Source: Paenibacillus silvestris | GTDB lineage: Bacteria > Bacillota > Bacilli > Paenibacillales > NBRC-103111 | NCBI RefSeq assembly: GCF_009882985.1 | Contig: NZ_WTUZ01000010.1 | Coordinates: 620,352 to 684,351 of the forward strand | Reading direction: 5' to 3' | Length of the DNA stretch: 64,000 nt | Part shown: positions 32,551 to 40,693 of the stretch, one piece after another | How the letters are laid out: each line of letters starts with the position of its first letter | How positions within the stretch are numbered: position 1 is the stretch's first letter | Translations under genes and position numbers: made by a program | Notes under the pieces: model-generated | Database searches by the model: none | The model's input: the letters and a program-made list of their open reading frames with translations, nothing else | What the model was told of the DNA's origin: nothing

Positions 32551-33081
32551 TCAACTTTCCTGCATGAAAGCCTTATAATCTTGTTCGTATGACAATTTTG
32601 TTTCTTCATACGTTGGAACATCAATCATCTCAACATTTTTTATATTCAAGTCTAAAAAATCTTTTGCAAGTATTCTCACATTTTTCTTAATCTCATCAAT
32701 GTCCCACGATTTAGATAATTTCGTCCACATATCAATATATACAGGTTTATAACCATCAATATTCGAAGGGGCAAAATGAGAAACTTGTCTGGAAACATCT
32801 TCTAAATTTCTTGGGTAAATGAAAGAGTAATGAGTATCTTTGTTTCCACTTATGAAATTTTCAATATCGTCACAATATTCTTTATCATCGCCTATAATAT
32901 CCATATCGTATCTCAATAGGTTTTTTAAACCTGTCTCGGTTGTAAGTTCAAAATAACCTAGATAGTTTTTTTGATCTTGATCAGAATAAAGTGCAATTTC
33001 ATCATTACAACTCTTGATGCAGAATCCATAAACTCCATACCAAAATGACCAATGTCGAACTCGGACATATATAGTTTGAAT
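32551..33081 (-). CDS. uncharacterised protein with possible ATT start
   Basis: The minus frame ending at 32551 is open back to a TAG at 33099-33097 and is protein-like throughout, for example YSDQDQKNYLGYFELTTETG upstream of the first usable TTG at 32916. No ATG, GTG, TTG or CTG exists in that upstream part. GGGAGGG lies 6 bp before an ATT at 33081, so translation may begin there, or the true start was lost by mutation. The product would be 176 residues, acidic, soluble and of unknown family. If TTG 32916 is used, the product is 121 residues. Confidence 0.5.
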   Translation of the reverse strand: MQTIYVRVRHWSFWYGVYGFCIKSCNDEIALYSDQDQKNYLGYFELTTETGLKNLLRYDMDIIGDDKEYCDDIENFISGNKDTHYSFIYPRNLEDVSRQVSHFAPSNIDGYKPVYIDMWTKLSKSWDIDEIKKNVRILAKDFLDLNIKNVEMIDVPTYEETKLSYEQDYKAFMQES

Positions 33082-33219
33082 ATTAATCCCTCCCGTCTAG
33101 TTTTAGGAGTTATCGTAACTACACCACGACAATAAACCACATTTTAACATAATTAACTGAAGATAACTGCCCGTTAGATTCCTGTAGATGGATAAATTTC
33201 AGCTTTGTAAAAAAACGAG

Positions 33220-33288
33220 CGCCTCGGTACGATGGGGTTACGCACGAGGTCATTGCCTAAAAAATCCCATCCATGAAGGCGCTCTACT
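33220..33288 (+). mobile_element. leader of a degraded IS110-type element
   Basis: The stretch before the transposase remnant holds the inverted words GAGCGCC and GGCGCTC (33220 and 33278) bracketing an untranslated leader, as at the left end of IS110-family elements. No terminal repeats or target duplication can be defined. Boundaries are approximate. Confidence 0.4.
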
Positions 33289-33561
33289 ATGAAGTTTAAA
33301 TCACAAGATAAGCAAAATCAACTCATTGAAAATCATTATCTTTAACCAGTTGGCGTAGACATTGCTCAGGAAGCCCAAAAAGAAAACCGCGACAATACAC
33401 ACTCTAAAAACGACAAAAAAGATGCTTTAGTTATTGCCGACATAGTGAAAAAAAGCTACTCCCCCCTTGTCCGCTTCCATTCTTCCGAATACGAGGAGCT
33501 CCTAGCATTCATCTTAAAACACCGCAGGAATTGCCCCCACCTCAAATGCACACAATACTAG
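33289..33561 (+). pseudogene. IS110-family transposase remnant
   Basis: The frame begins MKFKSQDKQNQLIENHYL, stops at TAA, then continues in the same frame with PVGVDIAQEAQ (the first DEDD catalytic segment) and, after an in-frame deletion, with RDNTHSKNDKKDALVIAD and VRFHSSEYEELL. It ends after about 90 codons; an intact IS110 transposase has about 400. So this is a nonsense- and deletion-bearing fragment, not able to move. Confidence 0.8.
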
Positions 33562-33595
33562 TGCTTCAAAATAACTCTAAAGGTGGTAAACTATC

Positions 33596-33685
33596 ATGTC
33601 AGCAAACAACCAACAACAAGAAAATCACTTAAAAGATCAAAAAGATAACAAACCAAATCAAGGTAGCAGGAAAAAGAAGAAGTAG
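33596..33685 (+). CDS. possible 29-residue hydrophilic peptide
   Basis: ATG 33596 follows AAAGGTGG by 9 bp. The product is composed mostly of Gln, Asn, Lys, Asp and Glu and ends in SRKKKK, with no hydrophobic core. It could be a tiny spore or stress peptide, or a chance frame next to the IS remnant. No family recognised. Confidence 0.4.
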   Translation: MSANNQQQENHLKDQKDNKPNQGSRKKKK

Positions 33686-33742
33686 CTATATCGTTACTGC
33701 TATTCGTTACTGATATTGAATTACATTGGTTTTATAATAGGA

Positions 33743-33773
33743 AAAAAGCCCGAGGATACGTTTCCACGGGCTT
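33743..33773 (-). terminator. terminator after 33789-33974
   Basis: AAGCCCG pairs with CGGGCTT; on the minus strand followed by TTTTTT. Confidence 0.75.
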
Positions 33774-33788
33774 CTACTCATTCATCTA

Positions 33789-33974
33789 TCATTCACTCCG
33801 ATTCCGTTCAAGTTCCTTCTGCTGGGCATCGAGCTTATTTGTTATGTCACTAATTCTTGTCTCAAGCCAATCCTTCGTATACACTTTCAACAGGGCATCC
33901 TTCGATAAGTCAATCGCATTCAAAATGATTTCGATTTCACCCTCGTTTAAATACGCGTTATTATCGTTTAACAT
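33789..33974 (-). CDS. small uncharacterised helical protein (61 residues)
   Basis: A 61-residue acidic protein that looks fully helical (EIEIILNAIDLSKDALLKVYT, then ISDITNKLDAQQKELERN). I start at ATG 33974 after GAGGAGGTTGAAC. It resembles short phage- or plasmid-type proteins of unknown role; I do not assign a family. Single gene. Confidence 0.65.
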   Translation of the reverse strand: MLNDNNAYLNEGEIEIILNAIDLSKDALLKVYTKDWLETRISDITNKLDAQQKELERNRSE

Positions 33975-34057
33975 AAGTTCAACCTCCTCGAACAATTAAT
34001 CTCATTATTCCCACCTTTTATCATCCTTAAAACTTGCTTCTTCGACACCAGACACAG

Positions 34058-34083
34058 AAAAGCACCCGAATCATTTCAGGTGC
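34058..34083 (-). terminator. terminator after the metallophosphoesterase gene
   Basis: GCACC pairs with GGTGC around a loop that itself contains GAAATGATTC; T-run on the minus strand. Confidence 0.6.
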
Positions 34084-34128
34084 CTACTCTCATGTGCGTT
34101 CTATTCTATTACGTTAACTACTCTACAT

Positions 34129-34641
34129 CTACGCCTGCTCCTCATCCACCACAACTGAATCACGAATCTGCTCAAAAGAAACAGGCGTGTAATCCAATTG
34201 TTCCACACTCACATTGTAATAATGCCGCCCCTCATATTTCTGACCATGAATATGGCCATGAACGTTCAAATAGGGCATTTGTTTATTCATATACATCGGC
34301 TCATGGGAGAGAAAAAAGAAATTCATATAAATGAGAGGATACTCACTTACCTCATCGAAGCCAGCTTCAAGCCACCAGGTTCTCGGTCTCCCCCGATCGT
34401 GATTACCGAGGATGAGGATTTTGTACCCGTTCAGCTGTGAAACAATCTCCTGAGTGCGCTCTTTATTCAAAAAAGAAAAGTCGCCTAAATGAAAAATTTT
34501 GTCCTCCTTACGGACGACCGCATTCCATTTGGCAATCATATTCGATGTCATTTCGTCAACATCTGAGAAGGGTCTGTTTTCGAAGTCAATGATGTTTTTA
34601 TGACCAAAATGATGATCTGAAATAAAATAAGTTGTAGACAT
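34129..34641 (-). CDS. metallophosphoesterase
   Basis: A 170-residue calcineurin-type phosphoesterase with all metal motifs: SDHHFGHKN, HLGDFSF, LGNHDRG and NVHGHIHGQ. Small enzymes of this class include YfcE-like phosphodiesterases and phage-borne hydrolases. I start at ATG 34641 after AAGGGGAG. The substrate is unknown. It follows the NhaC gene by 19 bp and may be co-transcribed. Confidence 0.88.
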   Translation of the reverse strand: MSTTYFISDHHFGHKNIIDFENRPFSDVDEMTSNMIAKWNAVVRKEDKIFHLGDFSFLNKERTQEIVSQLNGYKILILGNHDRGRPRTWWLEAGFDEVSEYPLIYMNFFFLSHEPMYMNKQMPYLNVHGHIHGQKYEGRHYYNVSVEQLDYTPVSFEQIRDSVVVDEEQA

Positions 34642-34660
34642 TTCACAACTCCCCTTCGAT

Positions 34661-36001
34661 TCAATTTCCGACGACTTTCCTACGGTCCCTCCACCCATAC
34701 GACCAAATTAATGTACATATTGGCAAAGCCCAAAGAAACGGCGCATAACTGACGTATTGCTCAACTGGCACTCCTACAATTGTTCCACATACAATGGCCA
34801 GCATATTCCAAGGAATCATAGCAGCCAAAATGAGACTAGAATCGGCGACAACTCTGGCAAGCTGACTGCGCGGGAAGCGTTCTTCCCAGAAGGGTAACAA
34901 ACTCCTGCCTGACATCATGATCGGAAGGGTTTGTGTGCACGAAACCATGCCGAGTCCTAAGCCAAATAAGGCGGTTCGAAAAGTAGCTGCGAATAAGGAA
35001 GTCGAGCTACCTCCCAATAATTTTTGCATATAAGCCTCTAAAACTCGATTTTCCTCTAAAATACCATTGAACGCTCCTGCAAGTCCGATAAGTACAATTA
35101 GCTCAACCATATTGAACAAACCTTTGGTTTGCAGCGAGTCAAACAGACTGGAATGGTATCCAAACCACATCGCATGCAGCCACTGATTCCAAGTAACTCC
35201 TTGAAAAATAATGCCAATTCCTATTGCACTAGCGATGGAAAGGAGAAATCCGTTTCTGGTTTTAAACCTCAGGAGAATCGAAAGTAATAATAGGAGCACA
35301 GGCAATAACAACCAAATGCTATAGTTAAAACCAGTACCAAATTGCTCGCGAAGCAAATCTTTTTCCCCGTGATGCCACTCGCGACTCATATCGCAAAACA
35401 AGAAAAAAGCGAATGTGATACATCCAGCCCCAATCGTAGTTGGCAGCAGCGCTTTAAATAAGTCTTTGACGGAAACACCTGTAGAAGATGCTACAAGACG
35501 GTTTGCACTTGAAAAAGGCGAAGTTCGATCGCCTACAAAAGCGCCGGAAACAAGGGCCCCTGCAACCATCGGCAATGGGATTTGGAGCAGCAAAGCAAGA
35601 CCAATTAGTGGTATTCCAACCGAGCTTAGCGTTCCCGTAGAGGTGCCAAGCAGCATGGAAATACACACAGAAAGAACAAATGAAAATGTAAGAAAGAAGC
35701 TAGGATCCACAACTCGAAGTCCTAGATCAATCATATAGGGAATAGTCCCGCTAGCTGTCCATGTTGGGATTACAACGCCAACTAATGCGAGAATCCACAT
35801 GACCTCTTTGGTATGCTTGATACCCTCCCACATACTTCGCAGGATGCCCCTGAAGGCGGCTCCGCTTCGCCAAACGATGACTACCAATGTTATCAGTCCA
35901 AATGAAAAACCTATCGCCAGAGCGATATGCAGCACATATGCGGCAGCGAGTCCAAGAATAGTAATAAGTATCGTTACGCCAAGTTGTCTATTCGTTAACA
36001 T
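34661..36001 (-). CDS. Na+/H+ antiporter, NhaC family
   Basis: A 446-residue transporter with about eleven membrane segments. Landmarks are WTASGTIPYMIDLGL, the LLGTSTGTLSSVGIPLIGLA segment, and VSGAFVGDRTSPFSSANRL, which carries the charged residues typical of NhaC. It exchanges sodium for protons, or a related pair such as malate/lactate in MleN-like members, to control pH and sodium. It starts 8 bp after the stop of the upstream hydrolase. Confidence 0.9.
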   Translation of the reverse strand: MLTNRQLGVTILITILGLAAAYVLHIALAIGFSFGLITLVVIVWRSGAAFRGILRSMWEGIKHTKEVMWILALVGVVIPTWTASGTIPYMIDLGLRVVDPSFFLTFSFVLSVCISMLLGTSTGTLSSVGIPLIGLALLLQIPLPMVAGALVSGAFVGDRTSPFSSANRLVASSTGVSVKDLFKALLPTTIGAGCITFAFFLFCDMSREWHHGEKDLLREQFGTGFNYSIWLLLPVLLLLLSILLRFKTRNGFLLSIASAIGIGIIFQGVTWNQWLHAMWFGYHSSLFDSLQTKGLFNMVELIVLIGLAGAFNGILEENRVLEAYMQKLLGGSSTSLFAATFRTALFGLGLGMVSCTQTLPIMMSGRSLLPFWEERFPRSQLARVVADSSLILAAMIPWNMLAIVCGTIVGVPVEQYVSYAPFLWALPICTLIWSYGWRDRRKVVGN

Positions 36002-36009
36002 GTGTTATT

Positions 36010-36855
36010 TTATCCTAACATCTCTCGAATCGTAGTCAGGGTCTCTTGGATGGCTTGCTTCAGCGGCTCGGACTCTCCTTGATATGGATGCACAGAACCA
36101 AAGGTGTGATTGCCCTCAGGAATTCGGATCCACTGGATAGCTGGATTATGTTCGACCATCTGTTTTGAGCCTCGAATGAGCCTCTCTCCATCCTCAGTGC
36201 CTTGAATTAACACAATTGGGAACGCTGCGCCGCTAATTCTGCCTATAATATCAAAACGCCCCCTATTGCTTTCCATATCTTCAAGGATTTCAAGATCTAA
36301 TGGCATATTTTGCTTCGTACGACCGTTTAACGTGAATGTTCTTCCAGCTGTGCGCATCTCTTTTTTATTATCCTCTGTCAGCAGATCGACATTTGAAATG
36401 CCATTCCAGCTAATGACACCGGCAATTTGATCGGGATGATCGAGCGCGTAAATCAGGCAGACCCCCGCACCTCTGCTATGGCCCATAAGCAGGATCGGTT
36501 TCTCCCCGGCAGCAGAACCAGCAAAACTTTCGCTGCGCCGAATGTCCTTCACAACTTCATCCAAATCTTCAAGATCTCTGGAATAGGTAGCACGTGCGAA
36601 CTTCTCAAGCTCTGTAAAATCAAGCAGGTCCTCGCCAACGCCATTGTGAGAGAAATTGATTGCCAACACGTTTACATCAGCGGCTAACGAGTGCGCCACA
36701 TATGGAAACATTCCCCAGTTTTTAAACCCTTTGTACCCATGACAAATGATAATTGTCCCCAGAGCCGGCTGTGACGCCGCTCCATAGAAATCTCCTCTGA
36801 CAATCCGATTCTCTGCTATATGTAGCTCAAATGCCTTACCTTCACTTGGTTGCAT
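36010..36855 (-). CDS. alpha/beta hydrolase (dienelactone hydrolase-like)
   Basis: A 281-residue soluble hydrolase. The oxyanion region reads ICHGYKGFKNWG, the nucleophile elbow LMGHSRGAGVCL, the acid is in IQGTEDGERL and the catalytic His in EGNHTFGS. It belongs to the large DLH/acyl-peptidase-like group; substrate unknown. It is first in a likely operon with the NhaC antiporter. Confidence 0.88.
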   Translation of the reverse strand: MQPSEGKAFELHIAENRIVRGDFYGAASQPALGTIIICHGYKGFKNWGMFPYVAHSLAADVNVLAINFSHNGVGEDLLDFTELEKFARATYSRDLEDLDEVVKDIRRSESFAGSAAGEKPILLMGHSRGAGVCLIYALDHPDQIAGVISWNGISNVDLLTEDNKKEMRTAGRTFTLNGRTKQNMPLDLEILEDMESNRGRFDIIGRISGAAFPIVLIQGTEDGERLIRGSKQMVEHNPAIQWIRIPEGNHTFGSVHPYQGESEPLKQAIQETLTTIREMLG

Positions 36856-37030
36856 AAGTTAACCTCCCTCTCCTAAGTACTGCTATATTTTAACACAAAT
36901 GCAATTCTGACAGATGATGTCGATCAATTGTTCATAAATTTATGGCAATTAGCAAAAACTTGACTGTGGCGTTTATTCTGCAATTCAAATGTGGACCGCT
37001 ACTAAAATCAATTCAGGAGGAAGCTTACCT

Positions 37031-38164
37031 ATGCATCATGCCCGAGCAACTCGCTTGCTCCGAACGTTGATCTGCACCCTGTTGCTTTCTGTGATGTCCG
37101 TTAGTTCGTTATGTCCTGGCCATTCCTATGTCCAAGCCCTTAGCTCTCCGGAAACGACGAATATGAATACTTTCCTGCTGGTTGTCCAGGCATCGCCTCA
37201 TGCAGCCTACCGATCAGAATCATCTTTTGAAAATAAAAAGTTACAACGAGAAATTGAGCAACTAACTGCTGGGCCTGCTTATACCGAAGCATTGCCGCCT
37301 GATACCACCCTCATCTATCACAAAAAGGGGCAGACGTTAAACTACGGCGTCACGGTAAACGGAGAGTTGGTTGATCCTATGACCAAATCGATCTATGCAG
37401 TGTCGACTAGCGTTCAAGAAACGCTTCGCACACAAGTTCAAGCGCTTAGAGCCCAGCACTATGGCGAAATCCTAACTTGGCAAGACGCAAGCGAAGTCAT
37501 CCCTAAATATAGTAAATTCACGATTACCGACGTGGAAAGCGGCCTTAGCTTTGAAGGGCAGCGACGCGCAGGCTCCAGCCATGCGGATGTCCAGCCGCTG
37601 ACGAAGAGCGACTCAGCGACGCTCAAAACGATTTATGGCGGCGCCTGGAGCTGGGACCGCAAAGCGGTCCTCGTAAGGTTCAACGGCCGCACGCTGGCCG
37701 GCTCCATGCACGGCATGCCGCATGGCGGAGACGGCATTCCCGGAAATGACTTCGATGGTCATTTCTGTATTCACTTCCTCGGGAGTGTGACGCACGGCTC
37801 CCACTCCTCGGATCCGGCGCACCAGGTCATGGTGCACCGGGCAGCCGGCTTGCTGACGTCCTACATCAGCAAGCTTTCGCCTTGGGCGCTGATTGACGTC
37901 TGGATCAGCGGCGCCAACCAAGGTGACCTGCAGCTGCTGCAGGTCACCACAGGGCAAGAACAGGCGATGCACGTGCGCAGCATGCGCCGCCTGTCCAAGT
38001 TCCCGGAGCGGGACGTATCCCAGCTCCTTGAGCTTGAGGCTGCGGTCGACGTTACGGTTACACCGGCACGTGCTTCCGCGCCTGCACACAGGCGTATGCT
38101 CTTTCGGCTCGAAAGAGCATCGCTTGATTCGCGCTGGTACATTCGCAGCGCGGTCATGCAATGA
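37031..38164 (+). CDS. secreted protein with L,D-transpeptidase-like His/Cys motif
   Basis: A 377-residue exported protein with a signal peptide (residues 1-36). The middle is unremarkable. Near residues 235-265 it has GSMHGMPHGGDGIPGNDFDG then HFCIHFLGS and THGS. This resembles the spaced His...SxGCxR/HxC active site of cysteine-using peptidoglycan enzymes, but it is not canonical YkuD. I start at ATG 37031 after CAGGAGGAAGC. The 3' half (after 37550) is much richer in GC than the first half. The enzymatic role is inference. Confidence 0.7.
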   Translation: MHHARATRLLRTLICTLLLSVMSVSSLCPGHSYVQALSSPETTNMNTFLLVVQASPHAAYRSESSFENKKLQREIEQLTAGPAYTEALPPDTTLIYHKKGQTLNYGVTVNGELVDPMTKSIYAVSTSVQETLRTQVQALRAQHYGEILTWQDASEVIPKYSKFTITDVESGLSFEGQRRAGSSHADVQPLTKSDSATLKTIYGGAWSWDRKAVLVRFNGRTLAGSMHGMPHGGDGIPGNDFDGHFCIHFLGSVTHGSHSSDPAHQVMVHRAAGLLTSYISKLSPWALIDVWISGANQGDLQLLQVTTGQEQAMHVRSMRRLSKFPERDVSQLLELEAAVDVTVTPARASAPAHRRMLFRLERASLDSRWYIRSAVMQ

Positions 38165-38165
38165 C

Positions 38166-38212
38166 AAAAGCCCGTTCACTCTCCCATGAAACGAGAGTGA
38201 ACGGGCTTTTGA
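38166..38212. terminator. bidirectional terminator
   Basis: AAAAGCCCGTTCACTCTC pairs perfectly with GAGAGTGAACGGGCTTTT, one of the longest stems in the window. Confidence 0.92.
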
Positions 38213-38214
38213 TT

Positions 38215-38949
38215 TTACTGCTGCGGCTGACCAGACGCCTTGCGCAGCTCATTGGCTAAGCGATTGAATTCCGCTCGAGCTGGAAGTGAAGTTGTCGCTT
38301 CATAGCCAGCAGACAGAAAAGGTATGATGACATTGGCATCATGCGTAGAGAGTGGATAGGTCACAGGTGGCAGCGTGTTCCACCAGCCTTCACTACCGTA
38401 CGATTCGTCATGATCGATCTGGATACCATTCTCTGAAACATCATTCAAATATTGATAAATGTTTATGAAAGTAGATTTTTTACCTCCGCTCCAAGCGTAG
38501 GTTTGCCAAAACCGCGAGCAGGCCCCTGCCTTCTTCACGGCTTCCATAACCGCATACGATCCATATACCCCTGTGGTGTACTCTGGGGTCGCTTCACTTG
38601 CCGCTCGGATGTAGGCAACTACCGTAGCCATTTGAGCGCTTGTCGCGTCAAAATCGACGGCAAAATATATACAGCTTCCTGCGGGCTGTCCCAGTTGATG
38701 AGCCACCTGTACTGCGGTAGCCCCGTCAGCTAATCCTGCATTTCTTCCGCCGAGAGCTCGACTTGCCGTAGTTTCGAAAACAGATACGATTTCCAAACCT
38801 GCTTGGCTAATCCGCTGCGCTTCACTTTTCGTTAAAGCCTTATACCCGCTCGGGACGAGATATCTGGCCACAAACGAGTATCCATCTTTGACGAAAGCTG
38901 CGGCGGTTTGCGCCGTTAAAGGTGTTGAACAATCAAAACCTTTAGTCAC
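38215..38949 (-). CDS. DUF1906 glycoside hydrolase-like protein
   Basis: A 244-residue protein of the DUF1906 (Rv2525c-like) TIM-barrel family. It begins KGFDCSTPLTAQTAAAF and shows FVARYLVPSG, an acidic strand end in CIYFAVDFDATSAQM, and WQTYAWSG and IQIDHDESYG late in the barrel. Family members resemble GH25 lysozyme-like hydrolases and are predicted to act on cell-wall or glycan. There is no obvious signal peptide here. Single gene convergent with 37031. Confidence 0.9.
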   Translation of the reverse strand: MTKGFDCSTPLTAQTAAAFVKDGYSFVARYLVPSGYKALTKSEAQRISQAGLEIVSVFETTASRALGGRNAGLADGATAVQVAHQLGQPAGSCIYFAVDFDATSAQMATVVAYIRAASEATPEYTTGVYGSYAVMEAVKKAGACSRFWQTYAWSGGKKSTFINIYQYLNDVSENGIQIDHDESYGSEGWWNTLPPVTYPLSTHDANVIIPFLSAGYEATTSLPARAEFNRLANELRKASGQPQQ

Positions 38950-39045
38950 TTTCTATCACCTAATTTCTACTAGTTTGTTACATCATATGCTCGTAGACAA
39001 TAGATTGCTACACTTCAAATGAGTTGCTTATTAAAGGAAAGTAAC

Positions 39046-39080
39046 AAAAGGCTCTTACCTAAGAAGGTAAAAGCCTTTTT
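39046..39080 (-). terminator. terminator after 39083-39370
   Basis: AAAAGGCTCTTACCT pairs with AGGTAAAAGCCTTTT around AAGA, next to the stop codon. Confidence 0.8.
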
Positions 39081-39082
39081 GT

Positions 39083-39370
39083 TCAGGACTCCAGTTTTTT
39101 TACGGTTCCGAATCGTTTGGCGTTTCTAGCGCGGGCACGCTCAACTTCGATTTCTCGATCGCGCGGCTCTGCATTAGTTACTAGTGAATCCATTAATTGA
39201 CGTGCAGCCAGCGTTATCTCATTAACAGCTCGGTTGAAAGCTTCCTCATTGGCCTTGGAAGGTGCGGTGAAACCAGAAATTTTTCTAACGAATTGTAGAG
39301 ATGCTGCCTGAATCTCAGTATCTGTAGCTACTGGGTTGAAATTAAAAAGCGGCTTTATATTACGGCACAT
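39083..39370 (-). CDS. DUF2277 family protein
   Basis: A 95-residue helical protein beginning MCRNIKPLFNFNP, the signature start of DUF2277, followed by TDTEIQAASLQFVRKISGFTAPSKAN. Members are widespread in actinobacteria and some Bacillota and have no proven role. Single gene with its own terminator. Confidence 0.9.
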   Translation of the reverse strand: MCRNIKPLFNFNPVATDTEIQAASLQFVRKISGFTAPSKANEEAFNRAVNEITLAARQLMDSLVTNAEPRDREIEVERARARNAKRFGTVKKLES

Positions 39371-39550
39371 AACAAGCAGCTCCTTTGCAAGTTTTTTTGA
39401 ATGATTGATCGTAAGATAATGTTATAAAAATAAAATAACATGCGCTGACGACTCTTACCAACTAATTTACAAAATAAGATATACAAGCATAAAAAAATCA
39501 CATAGCACAAATACTTTACCAATATAACCTAATTATGAAAGAGGACCCCG

Positions 39551-40048
39551 ATGTTCGTTACGATCATTTTATACCTGGTTCTGTTAGTTGAGATCGTCTT
39601 CTTGGTCTTCTCATGGCCCAAACTTAGGCGTAGACTTCACGCCATTGAACTGATAGCGATTATTATGTTCGCCTCGGTCATGCTGCAGCAATCCATCTAT
39701 ATCATTGACATCAATTTGAATTTAAAAGATATATCCGAACAGCCGATGGATGTCACTATGATGAGAATCAGTCAAATTATTATTTTTCCAATGATCATAG
39801 CTTGGCATTTTTATTACATGACAAATGTGAAGAGAATGCAGGGCAGACGTCTACTGAGCCTACTTATTTGCGCCCTTGTATTATCTTTTATAACATTCCT
39901 GTTTAAGAGCCTCGGTTACTTGCATTATACGGGTTGGAAAGGATTGTATAACATTCTGGCCTACGCAGGTATTCTCATACTGACTGAAATGTTCGATTGG
40001 CTATTGCAGCTATATCCATTACGCAAGAATGGAGGTAGCGCATCATGA
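39551..40048 (+). CDS. CBO0543-like membrane protein (first of a pair)
   Basis: A 165-residue protein with five membrane segments and no soluble domain. The last two segments carry LGYLHYTGWKGLYNILAY, matching the YKGW-type motif of the next gene and of the CBO0543 family of spore-former membrane proteins. It overlaps the next gene by 4 bp. Role unknown. Confidence 0.65.
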   Translation: MFVTIILYLVLLVEIVFLVFSWPKLRRRLHAIELIAIIMFASVMLQQSIYIIDINLNLKDISEQPMDVTMMRISQIIIFPMIIAWHFYYMTNVKRMQGRRLLSLLICALVLSFITFLFKSLGYLHYTGWKGLYNILAYAGILILTEMFDWLLQLYPLRKNGGSAS

Positions 40049-40557
40049 TATTAGTCCCACCCGAACCCTTCGATCGGAATGAATGGTTCATTATTGCAGC
40101 CTCGCTGGTATCCATGTTGGTTATGCTGCTTTTAAAGCGGCGGTTTCCGTCGATCGTGATTTGGTATGTGTTCCTGTTCAACTTCTATCTTGGACTTGTG
40201 GTCGATTTGAGCATAGCCACGACGCCACTGGACTTGTATGATGTCAATGACTCAATCAAGTATGAATGGTTCGATGTTATTTTGTATATGTTCTGCTACC
40301 CACCTTCCGCCTATGTGATCATTTACTTCTATGATCGATGGAATATAAAAGGGATGAGACTCGTCCTGTATCTGATTGTCTGCGCCCTAATTACAACGGG
40401 CCTAGAGGGACTATCCGTATGGGCTGGCGTATTTCATTACAAAGGCTGGAGGCTTGTCTATTCCTTCCCCGTATATATTGCCGTCTACCTGATGAATATC
40501 GGCATGCTGAAGTTCATACGCAAGCATTTAGGTAGGGATTACAAACATGAACCGTGA
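40045..40557 (+). CDS. CBO0543 family membrane protein (second of a pair)
   Basis: A 170-residue five-segment membrane protein. WSVWAG-like VWAGVFHYKGWRLVYSFPVY near the C-terminus is the conserved core of the CBO0543 family, and DRNEWFIIAASLV starts it. It is translationally coupled to the preceding gene, so the two products may form a heteromer. Function unknown. Confidence 0.75.
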   Translation: MILVPPEPFDRNEWFIIAASLVSMLVMLLLKRRFPSIVIWYVFLFNFYLGLVVDLSIATTPLDLYDVNDSIKYEWFDVILYMFCYPPSAYVIIYFYDRWNIKGMRLVLYLIVCALITTGLEGLSVWAGVFHYKGWRLVYSFPVYIAVYLMNIGMLKFIRKHLGRDYKHEP

Positions 40558-40593
40558 CATTGTTAATCTGATCTGCTTGCGAGGCATTCAAAA

Positions 40594-40644
40594 CACAAGC
40601 CCCTCATTTCCATCAGAATCATGATGAGAATGAGAGGCTTGTTT
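40594..40644 (+). terminator. terminator of the CBO0543 pair
   Basis: ACAAGCCCCTCATT pairs with AATGAGAGGCTTGT (one mismatch), followed by TTTC. Confidence 0.8.
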
Positions 40645-40660
40645 CATGTCTAGAAATAAC

Positions 40661-40686
40661 AAAAACCCTTATAAATCAAGGGTTTT
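40661..40686 (-). terminator. terminator of the tRNA pair
   Basis: AAAACCCTT pairs with AAGGGTTTT; on the minus strand it follows both tRNAs and ends in a T-run. Confidence 0.8.
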
Positions 40687-40693
40687 GATCGTA

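Noticed and set aside
32958-33140. A 60-codon minus-strand frame starting with ATG
   Set aside because: It is the shadow of the frame that reads into 32551-33081; only that frame gives protein-like sequence across the junction.
30735-33700. Intact prophage or integrative element at tRNA-Val
   Set aside because: No integrase, phage structural gene or second copy of the tRNA 3' end can be seen.
38165-38189. Frames antisense to the 37031-38164 gene
   Set aside because: They arise from the GC-rich 3' half of that gene and have no start signals.
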